DNA from: Vibrio sp. B1FLJ16
GTDB lineage: Bacteria; Pseudomonadota; Gammaproteobacteria; Enterobacterales; Vibrionaceae
Reading direction: 5' to 3'
Length of the DNA: 64,000 nucleotides
Assembly (NCBI RefSeq): GCF_905175385.1
Contig: NZ_HG992750.1
Location: 1-64,000, forward strand
In this document: in pieces, positions 9,915 through 18,264 of the stretch
Position numbering within the stretch: position 1 is the stretch's first letter
Layout: every line of letters begins with the position of its first letter
Position numbers and translations under genes: made by a program
The notes under the pieces: model-generated
What the model saw: the letters and a program-made list of their open reading frames with translations, nothing else
Database searches by the model: none
What the model was told of the DNA's origin: nothing

Positions 9915-10380
9915 GTATCCGGTGACAGTCGTTCGCGGCGACAGGACAACCAAACAGAGAATTTACCTCTCAGTCTCCATTCGCTATGGAAGTTTAAAAG
10001 CCGAACAGAGATAACTGCTCCAGTCCAGCAAGTGAACATTATAGGTGGAAAAGTCGTCCCCCTCAGCCCCGATCGGGTAATAGTGAAGTTTGTAACTTGT
10101 TAAATAAAAAGCACTATTTCTCACAGACGAACTCTTTGTAACATTACACTTGTGACGCAATTCTAATATTTAGCTTCTTATTAAACGTAAAGTTACACTC
10201 CTATTCATCATAAGTTGTTTTCCGTTCCAAATTAGTACGTTAAATAACAATGAACAAAAACGACAGATAAGATCAGAGGTGTATACCCAAGTAACTTCAA
10301 GATGCAGGGTATAGATACTTCGCATGAACGTAAACCAGGTTGATAGAAACCTAAAATTAACTATTTAACGAGTGAGCAAA
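9915..10380. other. Intergenic region with a short ERIC-end relic
   Basis: No gene is supported. At 10282-10313 there is a 32-bp sequence bounded by TATACCC and GGGTATA that matches the ends of the larger repeat at 52361-52627. The remainder should include the promoter of the LapD-like gene. Confidence 0.5.
10282..10313. repeat. Short relic of an ERIC-like element
   Basis: TATACCCAAGTAACTTCAAG at the left side matches the left end of the element at 52361 with one difference. Right after it GGGTATA closes the inverted pair. It looks like a collapsed or internally deleted copy. Confidence 0.5.
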
Positions 10381-12294
10381 ATGACCCTATATAAGAAGCT
10401 AGTAGTGGGAATGATTACGGTCTTTATACTCTTAATGTCATCAATATTTGTAATTGATTTCAATACTACTCGAACCAGCCTGGAGCAACAGCAGCGTTCT
10501 AAGGTCAGCGACACGATGGACACGGCAGGTTTAGCACTAGCGCCATATCTGAAAGAAAAAGATACGGTCGCGGTTGAATCAGTGATTAATACTCTGTTCG
10601 ATGCAAGCACCTACTCAGTGGTGAGCCTGACATCACTCGACTCCGATTACCAGTTTGTCCGCAACTTCCCCGTTAAACCAAACCCGGTGCCAAAATGGTT
10701 TACCAATCTAAACCTTTTTCAGGCCATTCACGATAAAGATGTCGTGAAAAGCGGATGGATGCAGTTGGCAGAACTAGAAATCATCAGCCATCCCGGTTCA
10801 GCCTATGAGATTCTCTGGAAGAGTTTTCTTCGCTTACTGGTTCAGTTTGGAATCCTGTTTGTGGCAGGAATCATCTTAATCTCGTTCATTTTACGTCGTT
10901 CACTTAAGCCAGTAGATTCAATTGTGCGAAAAATGCAGGATATTGCGAGCAACCGATTTAGTGAACCACTCTCCCGCCCTAAAACTAAAGATTTGCTAAC
11001 CATCGTTGACGGCATAAATTCCATGTCGGCACAAATTGAACTCTCATTTAAAGAACAAGCCAAAGAAGCACAGCGCTTACGAACTCAGGCGTATTTGGAC
11101 CCGGTATCTAAATTAGGCAACCGCTCGTTCTACATGAATCAGATTGATCAGTGGCTAGCAGAAGAAACTCAGGGAGGAATTGCGCTCCTTCATGCTGAGT
11201 ACATCGGTGATATTTATGAAACTAAAAACTATCTGAGTGCCGATGCTCATGTAAAAGAGTTATCTCAACGCCTGAAAAATACCATTGATGTACCGGGAGC
11301 AACGATTGCTCGCTTATCCAATGATGAGTTTGGTCTCCTGTTCCCCCACATGGATGAGAGTGAGCTACGTATCCTTGCCGACAGTATCGTAGGCTGTATC
11401 AAAGGGCTAAATAGCGATTCAAACGGCCTCAGTAAGCCAAAAGCAACGCTCGGTGTTGCACACAGTAAAGTGCACAAAACTCACTCAGAAATTATGGCTA
11501 TGGTGGATAACGCACTGGCAAAAGCGAAAGCCCAGCCAGATAAACCTTATGGCTTTATCAGTAGTGAGGCTCCCTCCAATCTGATGGGTAAACAGCAATG
11601 GAAAGCGCTGGTTGAACAAGCTATTGACCATAACTGGATACGTTTTCGTTTCCAGGCAGCTAAAAATAGCTGGGGTAAAGTGTTCCATAATGAGGTGTTC
11701 TCCAGCATCGAAAAGGACGGGGAGATATTTAATGCTAACCAGTATTTGTTCGCGCTTGAGCAACTAGAAGCAACCAACATTTTCGATCAATACGTTATCG
11801 AATCGATGATAAATATGCTGGAAAGCGGCGAGCTTCAAGACCCCGTTGCTATCAACATTTCTCAAAGCAGTTTGTCTCAACCTTCTTTTATTCGCTGGAC
11901 TACAAGTATCCTCGAGAAACACTCAGAGGTTGCATCTAAACTGCACTTTGAGATTGCTGAAGAGTGTTATATTGAGCATCCTCACCACACCGCACTGCTT
12001 TGTAATGCTATTCGCCAGGCTGGAGCAGAATTCGGTGTGGACAATTACGGTCGTAATTTCCGCTCGCTGGATTACATTCAGGAGTTCCGTCCAAACTATG
12101 TCAAACTCGATTATCTGTTCACACACAATCTGAACGACGAAAAACAAAAGTTCACGTTGACATCCATATCCCGTACCGCACATAACTTAGGGATCACAAC
12201 GGTTGCCTCTCGTGTCGAAACTCAAATCCAGCTGGACTTTCTCACGGAACACTTTGTAGAGGTATTTCAGGGCTTCATCGTAGATAAAGAGTAA
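10381..12294 (+). CDS. LapD-type c-di-GMP receptor (degenerate GGDEF/EAL)
   Basis: An inner-membrane protein of 637 residues. It has a short cytoplasmic tail, a membrane helix (about 7-25), a periplasmic LapD/MoxY_N domain (about 30-145), a second helix (about 147-168, LLVQFGILFVAGIILISFIL), HAMP, GGDEF and EAL domains. The GGDEF signature is SNDEF and the EAL signature reads EVF, so neither synthesis nor hydrolysis of c-di-GMP is expected; the EAL domain may instead bind it and signal outward, as LapD does when it sequesters the protease LapG. No lapG or large adhesin gene lies in the window. I chose ATG 10381 over GTG 10372 because known LapD starts read MTLYK-like and GAGTGAG sits upstream. 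Confidence 0.8.
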   Translation: MTLYKKLVVGMITVFILLMSSIFVIDFNTTRTSLEQQQRSKVSDTMDTAGLALAPYLKEKDTVAVESVINTLFDASTYSVVSLTSLDSDYQFVRNFPVKPNPVPKWFTNLNLFQAIHDKDVVKSGWMQLAELEIISHPGSAYEILWKSFLRLLVQFGILFVAGIILISFILRRSLKPVDSIVRKMQDIASNRFSEPLSRPKTKDLLTIVDGINSMSAQIELSFKEQAKEAQRLRTQAYLDPVSKLGNRSFYMNQIDQWLAEETQGGIALLHAEYIGDIYETKNYLSADAHVKELSQRLKNTIDVPGATIARLSNDEFGLLFPHMDESELRILADSIVGCIKGLNSDSNGLSKPKATLGVAHSKVHKTHSEIMAMVDNALAKAKAQPDKPYGFISSEAPSNLMGKQQWKALVEQAIDHNWIRFRFQAAKNSWGKVFHNEVFSSIEKDGEIFNANQYLFALEQLEATNIFDQYVIESMINMLESGELQDPVAINISQSSLSQPSFIRWTTSILEKHSEVASKLHFEIAEECYIEHPHHTALLCNAIRQAGAEFGVDNYGRNFRSLDYIQEFRPNYVKLDYLFTHNLNDEKQKFTLTSISRTAHNLGITTVASRVETQIQLDFLTEHFVEVFQGFIVDKE

Positions 12295-12322
12295 GCAATA
12301 CCAGCATAATATAATTGCGAGT

Positions 12323-12355
12323 AGCCCCGACAAGAGTATGTTAAGCGGGGCTTTC
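12323..12355 (+). terminator. Intrinsic terminator after the LapD-like gene
   Basis: Stem AGCCCCG / CGGGGCT followed by TTCT, 28 bases after the stop codon. Confidence 0.7.
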
Positions 12356-12359
12356 TGGC

Positions 12360-12602
12360 TTACTCCATGTAAAGACCAAAATAGTGGTACTCTTCTAAAA
12401 ATATCCAAACAAGCACTAAGCCAACGATCAGAACCAAAATCATCATCGCCGTTTCTTCTTCTTCCATACGTCCCTGTCTATTCTTAATCTCGACTAACTG
12501 CCCCGTAAGTTTCCCCACGAAAGGAAACCGAATTACTTTGCTGCCACAAGAATAGATTAACAGAAGAACGTACCGTTTAAATTCTGCCAAGACACGCTTC
12601 AT
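12360..12602 (-). CDS. Small membrane protein of unknown function
   Basis: An 80-codon frame whose C-terminal third is a strong membrane helix (about 52-69, MMILVLIVGLVLVWIFL) preceded by an acidic stretch (MEEEETA). The N-terminal half is basic with another hydrophobic patch. Only the last 35 residues look clearly protein-like, so translation could instead begin at the internal ATG (codon 46). No family recognised. It ends at the terminator shared with the LapD-like gene. Confidence 0.45.
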   Translation of the reverse strand: MKRVLAEFKRYVLLLIYSCGSKVIRFPFVGKLTGQLVEIKNRQGRMEEEETAMMILVLIVGLVLVWIFLEEYHYFGLYME

Positions 12603-12749
12603 TTGGCAGAGTTTCGGAGATGAGAGTCAGGTCATATATCAATCGCTCGCGGATGCACATAATCGATTAAAAATAGGGTAAGTTTGTGATTACTTGTGAC
12701 AAAAAATCGGCTATAACAGCCACATCTTAATTTCATCGAGTTGAAAGAA

Positions 12750-13343
12750 ATGAATGATTGGATCCAACTAGAACAAGTGAGCCAGTATTTTAGCGAGGGG
12801 TCTCTCGGATACAAAGTGCTGATGGGCGTTATTGTCCTGATTACCTATCGGGTAGTGAAAAGAATCGCAACTCGCGCTATCACAAACCTGGCGTCATCAA
12901 AAGGCGTAAAAAAGGCTCGCCTGAGCTTTATTCAACGTTGTTTTAATGTTGCTCTGCTATTTTTGACTGCATCCCTTTTTGCCATAGTCACTGGCATTGG
13001 CTATGGTGATGTTTCCCTGTTCCTGTCGTCTATTTTTGCGGTTTTAGGTGTAGCGTTTATTGCTCAGTGGTCGATTCTGAGTAACATCACCGCCAGCTTT
13101 CTGATCTTCTTTGTATTTCCTTACCGTGTTGGCGACAGAATCAAAGTCGTAGATAAGGATGAGGACATCAGTGGCGAGATTCAGGAAATCAGTATGTTTC
13201 ACGTGTTGATCAAACACCAGAAAGGGCACCTTATCACCTACCCTAACAATCAAATATTGCAGAAGGCAGTATTAAAACTGGAAAAGATCAAACCAGAGCC
13301 AAGTATGTCTGTTTCCCGAATTTACACTCGCAGAAAGAAATAA
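12750..13343 (+). CDS. Small MscS-family mechanosensitive channel
   Basis: A protein of 197 residues with membrane helices at about 20-37, 62-82 and 88-125, ending in the MscS pore-lining and beta-domain region (SILSNITASFLIFFVFPYRVGDRIKV, then GEIQEISMFHVLIK and ITYPNNQI). MscS channels release solutes on hypo-osmotic shock. The protein stops after the beta domain and lacks the large C-terminal alpha-beta vestibule of classical MscS. ATG 12750 was taken over TTG 12741. It stands alone, with a shared terminator downstream. Confidence 0.88.
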   Translation: MNDWIQLEQVSQYFSEGSLGYKVLMGVIVLITYRVVKRIATRAITNLASSKGVKKARLSFIQRCFNVALLFLTASLFAIVTGIGYGDVSLFLSSIFAVLGVAFIAQWSILSNITASFLIFFVFPYRVGDRIKVVDKDEDISGEIQEISMFHVLIKHQKGHLITYPNNQILQKAVLKLEKIKPEPSMSVSRIYTRRKK

Positions 13344-13409
13344 AGCATAACTTTCGAGTCAGTCAATGAGTGAACACCGTCGTTTGTTTTTATAAGATCA
13401 TGATTAATC

Positions 13410-13470
13410 AAAAAGCCCCTCGACTCTTATATAGTTTTAACTAGAAAGAGACAAGCCGAGGGGCTTTTTG
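13410..13470. terminator. Bidirectional terminator between mscS-like gene and oppA-like gene
   Basis: AAAAAGCCCCTCG and CGAGGGGCTTTTT flank an AT-rich loop of about 35 bases. It serves the converging genes on both strands. Confidence 0.75.
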
Positions 13471-13481
13471 TTCAAGCTCGG

Positions 13482-15107
13482 TTACTTTTTGATATAGAGG
13501 TCTTTCGAGTAAATACGACCTTCTACGTTGTTTTTCGCAAAGCCGCCAACATTAGGACGAACCAGCCGCGCCTGCATGTAGTAGTAAATAGGTGAAATAG
13601 GTGTGTCAGCCGTAATCAATTGTTCAGCCTGGTCATAGTACGCCTGTCGCTTTTTCTCGTCTGTTGTCGCGAGCGCATTGTCCATTGCCTTGTCGTATTC
13701 TTTACTGTTGTAGCGCGCAAAGTTTCCAGATGAGTCCGAGCGTAACAGACTCAAGAAAGTAGAGGCTTCGTTGTAATCACCACACCAGGAAGCACGCATC
13801 ACATCAAAGTTACCTTGCTTACGGGATACTAAGTAAGACTTCCATTCCTGATTTTCTAACTCTACGTTCGCGCCCAGGTTTTTATTTAACATAGAAGCTA
13901 TAGCTACCGCGATGGCTTTGTTCGACTCACTGGTGTTATAAAGCAATTTAAAATCCAGTGGCTTGTCACTTCCGTAACCGGCTTCAGCCAAAAGCTGACG
14001 GGCTTTTTCATCACGCTGCTGTTGTGTCCATTTACTGAAGTCCGGCTGTGTAGCCTCAAAACCAGCCGTATACTGATGGACAAAGGTGTACGCCGGTAAG
14101 TTCCCTACTTGCGTGACACCTTTAGTGATCACATCACGCATGATTGAATACGAAACCGCTTGGCGGACTCGGGCATCATCAAACGGTGGACGGGTAGTAT
14201 TGAATGCGTAGTAATAAGTACAAAGTAATGGTACTACGGTATATGCGTCCTGATAATCTTGTTCTAGTTTGTTTGCCATGTGAGTCGGTACATCAGAAGT
14301 GATATCCACTTCTCCGACTACATAACGGTTAATTGAAGCATTTTGGTTTTCGAAAGGAATGTATGTCACCTTAGTAAGATGCGTATTGGCAGCATCCCAG
14401 TAATTAGGATTTTTCACTAGTTCGATTCGCTCATTCACAACCCATTCATCCAGAACAAATGCACCGTTACCGACAAATTGTTTAGGGTCGCTCCATGGTT
14501 TATCACTCTTTTCAACCGTATCTTTGTGCACGGGCATCATTGAGGTGTGGCCAGTCATCGCCACAAAATACGGGACCTTACTGTCTAACTCAAAGCGCAA
14601 AGTATATTTATCTGGCGCAGTGACGCCTAAATCTTCAATCGGCTTTTTGCCTTCTGCAACATCCGCAATATTCTTTATGCCTGTCATCTTGAGGTACCAA
14701 ACATTTGGCGACGCCAACTGTGGATCAACAGCACGTCTCAGAGCGAAAATGAAATCCTCAGCGGTCACCGGATCGCCGTTAGACCATTTCGCGTTTTGTC
14801 GCAGCTTAAAAGTAAAAGTTTGGTTATCTTTCGTTTCCCAGGATTCCGCCACGCCAGGGATGATATTACCTTCGCGATCTTGGATCACCAGACCCTCAAA
14901 CAGGTCTCTCAAGATGTGCATTTCCGGCATGCCTTCTGCCTTGGCTGGATCGAGCGTTGCAGCTTCTGCATCATTTGCACGCACCAGATACTGCTCCGAA
15001 GCTAACTGTACGCCTTCCGGCAATGAATCAGCCAGCGCTGAGCCACAAAGAAAAGGGGTTAACAGGGAAGATATAATGAGTGCCGTCGAGTGTTTTTTTA
15101 AATCCAT
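13482..15107 (-). CDS. Peptide ABC transporter substrate-binding protein (OppA/MppA type)
   Basis: A periplasmic binding protein of 541 residues, solute-binding family 5. It has a Sec signal peptide cut near ALADS, then the family signature region (FEGLVIQDREGNIIPGVAESW, FKLRQNAKWSNGDPVTAEDF). It would deliver oligopeptides to an Opp permease. No oppBCDF genes are adjacent. The divergent neighbour is the murein tripeptide amidase gene mpaA, which makes a murein-peptide binding protein of MppA type the more attractive reading: binding protein and cytoplasmic amidase would act in one cell-wall recycling route. Ligand choice cannot be read from sequence. Confidence 0.88.
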   Translation of the reverse strand: MDLKKHSTALIISSLLTPFLCGSALADSLPEGVQLASEQYLVRANDAEAATLDPAKAEGMPEMHILRDLFEGLVIQDREGNIIPGVAESWETKDNQTFTFKLRQNAKWSNGDPVTAEDFIFALRRAVDPQLASPNVWYLKMTGIKNIADVAEGKKPIEDLGVTAPDKYTLRFELDSKVPYFVAMTGHTSMMPVHKDTVEKSDKPWSDPKQFVGNGAFVLDEWVVNERIELVKNPNYWDAANTHLTKVTYIPFENQNASINRYVVGEVDITSDVPTHMANKLEQDYQDAYTVVPLLCTYYYAFNTTRPPFDDARVRQAVSYSIMRDVITKGVTQVGNLPAYTFVHQYTAGFEATQPDFSKWTQQQRDEKARQLLAEAGYGSDKPLDFKLLYNTSESNKAIAVAIASMLNKNLGANVELENQEWKSYLVSRKQGNFDVMRASWCGDYNEASTFLSLLRSDSSGNFARYNSKEYDKAMDNALATTDEKKRQAYYDQAEQLITADTPISPIYYYMQARLVRPNVGGFAKNNVEGRIYSKDLYIKK

Positions 15108-15378
15108 AACGTTTGAGTTCTCCTAACATCTCTTTTGAAGCAAGCGCCACAATTCACAATACAACCGTTGACGAAGTGAAGCAGTTAAGTTTATTTAATA
15201 TCAACCCCAGTAAGTAATGGTTCGAAAGTACATAAGAAAAGTGCTTGTGAACACGGCAAATATTTCGATACGTAAACATTTGGCAATCAATTTTATTGAC
15301 GAAAAAGTAGATACCGTTATTTACTACATACTAGGATGATTAAAGAGTTAAAAATTTTACCTCATTTTTCAGGAGATT

Positions 15379-16091
15379 ATGGTGAGTCTAATTCCAAGAA
15401 CGGAAAGAGCTGCATTTTTAATTACGCCGCAAACCTACGGAAAATCAGTTCTGGGCGCTCCTTTGCTTTACTTCCCAGCTCAGGCAGAAAGTAAAAACCG
15501 TGGTTTAATTTTAGCAGGTACACACGGCGATGAAACGGCATCGATTACCGGACTATCATGCGCGTTACGATCTATACCGCTAGATAATTTGCGTCACGAT
15601 GTTGTGCTGTCGATGAATCCAGATGGCAACCAATTAGGAACACGGGCAAATGCCAATCAAGTCGATCTCAATCGAGCCTTTCCAACACAAAACTGGACCG
15701 AACATGGCACGGTTTATCGTTGGAGCTCTCACACTCCGATACGAGATGTAAAGGTAAAAACGGGAAGAGCAGATAAGCTTGAGCCGGAAGTGGATGCACT
15801 GATAAATCTGATTGAAAAACGCAGACCTAAGTTTGTGGTTTCTTTCCATGAACCGCTCGCCTTTGTCGATGATCCGCAACATTCGGAACTGGCGAAATGG
15901 TTAGGAAAACAATTCAATTTACCACTAGTAGAAAACGTAGATTACGAAACCCCGGGTCATTTGGAACTTGGTGTGGAGAGCGCGACTTGTCATGCATTAC
16001 GTTAGAACTACCAGCCGTCTCTTCTGACTTAACCATAGAGAACTACCTTCCTGCTCTTATCACCTTGTTGCAACATGAACCTAAACTTTAA
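15379..16091 (+). pseudogene. mpaA: Murein peptide amidase A, frameshifted
   Basis: A zinc carboxypeptidase-fold enzyme (M14/DUF2817) that removes meso-DAP from L-Ala-gamma-D-Glu-DAP in murein recycling. The first frame keeps zinc ligands in GTHGDE and SFHEP and ends at 16005 after 208 codons. At YETPG (15945-15957) the natural continuation SFGTWCGERDLSCITLELP lies in the next forward frame and ends at 16091 (LLQHEPKL). A single base is missing in the CCCCGGG stretch at 15950-15956. The lost part includes the catalytic Glu region (CITLELP), so the truncated protein should be inactive. AGGAG precedes the ATG at 15379. A sequencing error in the homopolymer is possible. Confidence 0.85.
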
Positions 16092-16098
16092 TTTTGCC

Positions 16099-16131
16099 TT
16101 TACCCAGATAACCTCAAGATTCTCGATTCAG
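16099..16131. repeat. ERIC-like end fragment abutting a parS2 pair
   Basis: Compared with the left end of the repeat at 52361, this 33-base stretch matches at 28 positions (core ATAACCTCAAGAT). The element's right part is missing: it stops exactly where the first parS2 begins. Confidence 0.5.
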
Positions 16132-16144
16132 TTTACAGTGTAAA
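16132..16144. other. parS2 centromere site
   Basis: TTTACAGTGTAAA, a perfect match to the chromosome II ParB2 site TTTACANTGTAAA. It lies 17 bp from the next copy. Confidence 0.9.
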
Positions 16145-16148
16145 GTGG

Positions 16149-16161
16149 TTTACAGTGTAAA
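16149..16161. other. parS2 centromere site
   Basis: TTTACAGTGTAAA, second of a close pair downstream of the converging ends of mpaA and the fapA-like gene. Confidence 0.9.
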
Positions 16162-16195
16162 CTGACAACGGCTAGCCGAGTTTACTTTCTTATAT

Positions 16196-17878
16196 CTAAG
16201 CTGGCACACTATCTTCTTCAAGGCTCGCAGACACTTGGATTTCATATTGGTTGAATCGGAATGAGCAACCGCCATGGGTACGTTTGGTTGTAACCTTCTC
16301 ATTATTAAACTGAACCGTTACGCGAGAAAAAACACGCTCTTTCGCTTTAACAACATTCTCTCGCAAAGCAAGTTCAAACGCGGTTTCAGCGTGCTCAAGC
16401 TTAATCCTTACCTCATCAAGTAATAGATTATTTTTCTCTTTCAGAGCTTCAATGTCTGTCAATTCTGTTTCATTTCGCTGCGATTTTGGTTGTTTTTTAT
16501 ATTCTAGCTCTTTACGAATAACATCCATCGTACCACTTTGCGCATTTTTATATTGTTCTTTTAAATTAGCGATTTGTTCTTTATAAGTACCGTAATCAGT
16601 AAAAGCTTCTACTTTTGTCGCCGTATCCCCTTCAACACCAAGTTGCAGACATAAAACCTTTTTCGCCACTTTAGCGTGGCCACCACTTAACGTGCCATTC
16701 CGCTCCCCAACATCAAGCACAATCAGGTTTCTACCACAGTTAATGTCATTGTTCATGCAGTGCACTGCGAGTTCAATATCTTCTCCTGAGGTCAAATCGC
16801 AGTATTGTGCATAATTAGCTCTGATTGAACCTTTGGTTTTCACCTGACAGCTTCGTGGTTGTCCGTCACTGACAGTATGACCAATAATACCTTTGCCAAC
16901 TTGAATATCATCGTGCGCCTGAACCTGAGCAGATTCAATAAATCCGCCAACAGTAATTGAACCTGTAGCCTGGACTATCATGCCTGATTCAATGTTTCCG
17001 CCAATAATCACATTGCCTTTGAACTTGACGTGGCCGGTATTCACTCCGACGTTATTGAGATAAAGCGCATTATCGACTTCGATGGTTTTATTCTTGATAA
17101 GGGGAGTTCCGGAAGTAGAAGCGATCAATAGATTGGGGTCATTTTTACTGATCTCGGTTCCCTTTCCTGGTTTGATGGGTGAGTCTTTCCCTGCTTGTGG
17201 TGGAACGACACGCCCTTGAACAGTGAAGCCTGGAGTGCCTTTTGTAGCAGGAGTACGGCGCATGACCTCATCGCCGATATTAACCGATATCGTTTCTCCG
17301 AGGTTTCTTAAATCTATTTTATCAGCCGCAGTCTGTCCTTGTTTCGGTTTGAGGATACGCTTTGTAATATCTTTAACCAAAGGCTTAAAAATGGCATCGT
17401 TACCTTTGAGAGGATGTTTGCCAACCGCTACTGGCTGTGTGAACGATGCGCCGGGTTTAAGCTGATTGCTCACTAGCAAGACTTTTTTCAGTGCTAACTT
17501 GTTGATGCCTTTTGTCACTCTAGCCTCGGCGAGAGCTTTTACAATTTCCTCGCCACGCAATCCCCTACCGCCATAAGCTCCGGTAACTATCATGCTGGCC
17601 AGCATGTCATTGTTAGATAACTCAACATCAACCTGCGCATTTCTTCTCTGCGCAATAACTATGCCTTCAAAAGCCTGTGGTTTTCTGTCTTGTGTGAATT
17701 CAATAAATTGAGAGACTTGCTCCTCAATTACGAACAACGAGCCCGCATTCATCGATGCAAGTTGCTCTAACAGCTCTTGTTCAGCAAACTCACCGACAAC
17801 TTCCATGCTACCCGACACACGGGCAATTATTCCTGTTTTGTCTTCCGACCACTCAAGACACTGTTTCCACATCCCCAT
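16196..17878 (-). CDS. FapA family protein (DUF342)
   Basis: A protein of 560 residues of the DUF342/FapA family. An N-terminal region of about 90 residues is followed by a polymerase-like FapA domain and a right-handed beta-helix built of short hydrophobic repeats (residues about 240-400, with IIGGNIESGMIVQ, GSITVGGFIES, DIQVGKGIIGH), then a coiled coil (about 430-500, KEQYKNAQSG to LLDEVRIKLEHAE). Members have been linked to flagellar placement and phospholipid or signalling functions, but the exact role is unsettled. It is a cytoplasmic protein by sequence. parS2 sites lie directly beyond both ends. The start may be either of two ATGs two codons apart. Confidence 0.85.
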   Translation of the reverse strand: MGMWKQCLEWSEDKTGIIARVSGSMEVVGEFAEQELLEQLASMNAGSLFVIEEQVSQFIEFTQDRKPQAFEGIVIAQRRNAQVDVELSNNDMLASMIVTGAYGGRGLRGEEIVKALAEARVTKGINKLALKKVLLVSNQLKPGASFTQPVAVGKHPLKGNDAIFKPLVKDITKRILKPKQGQTAADKIDLRNLGETISVNIGDEVMRRTPATKGTPGFTVQGRVVPPQAGKDSPIKPGKGTEISKNDPNLLIASTSGTPLIKNKTIEVDNALYLNNVGVNTGHVKFKGNVIIGGNIESGMIVQATGSITVGGFIESAQVQAHDDIQVGKGIIGHTVSDGQPRSCQVKTKGSIRANYAQYCDLTSGEDIELAVHCMNNDINCGRNLIVLDVGERNGTLSGGHAKVAKKVLCLQLGVEGDTATKVEAFTDYGTYKEQIANLKEQYKNAQSGTMDVIRKELEYKKQPKSQRNETELTDIEALKEKNNLLLDEVRIKLEHAETAFELALRENVVKAKERVFSRVTVQFNNEKVTTKRTHGGCSFRFNQYEIQVSASLEEDSVPA

Positions 17879-18184
17879 ACCACTCAGCTGGCTATCAACT
17901 TAGTCAGTCTAACGAAAAACGATTACGGAACAAACCTCGCATATTTGAGAATCAGGTACATGTCACTTTCATCGTGATGCTATCGATTCTTACTAGCAAG
18001 TTTTCAGTTGCAACATTATCAGCCTATTTATACGAACTAAAGAGGAGAGCCTTGGCTAACTTTATCTTTGATGTCCTTTACAAAGAGCGCTCAGCTGTCT
18101 TTCTCATACAACCCCAATATATAGAAAAACAGCGCTTGAGAGTTTAAAACTGCACCTAAGTTTGAGGAGCGAATAAAAAAGGAA

Positions 18185-18197
18185 TTTACAGTGTAAA
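18185..18197. other. parS2 centromere site
   Basis: TTTACAGTGTAAA, first of three copies within 80 bp. Confidence 0.9.
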
Positions 18198-18221
18198 CTC
18201 CCTTGTTATTATTCGGACCAA

Positions 18222-18234
18222 TTTACAGTGTAAA
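18222..18234. other. parS2 centromere site
   Basis: TTTACAGTGTAAA, 37 bp from the previous and 30 bp from the next copy. Confidence 0.9.
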
Positions 18235-18251
18235 ACATAACTCAGTTGGCG

Positions 18252-18264
18252 TTTACAGTGTAAA
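18252..18264. other. parS2 site forming the end of tmcA
   Basis: TTTACAGTGTAAA. On the minus strand its bases read TTT ACA CTG TAA, the last three codons (Phe-Thr-Leu) and the stop codon of tmcA. Confidence 0.9.

Larger units (their letters stand above)
17879..18252. other. Intergenic region carrying parS2 sites
   Basis: Upstream of the fapA-like gene and downstream of tmcA. Apart from three parS2 copies at its right end I see no gene; an open frame running in from inside the fapA-like gene has no protein-like character. Confidence 0.6.

Noticed and set aside
17755..18147. 130-codon plus-strand frame over the 5' end of the fapA-like gene
   Set aside because: It is a shadow of the minus-strand gene continuing into the intergenic region; Cys/His/Leu-rich and without a family.
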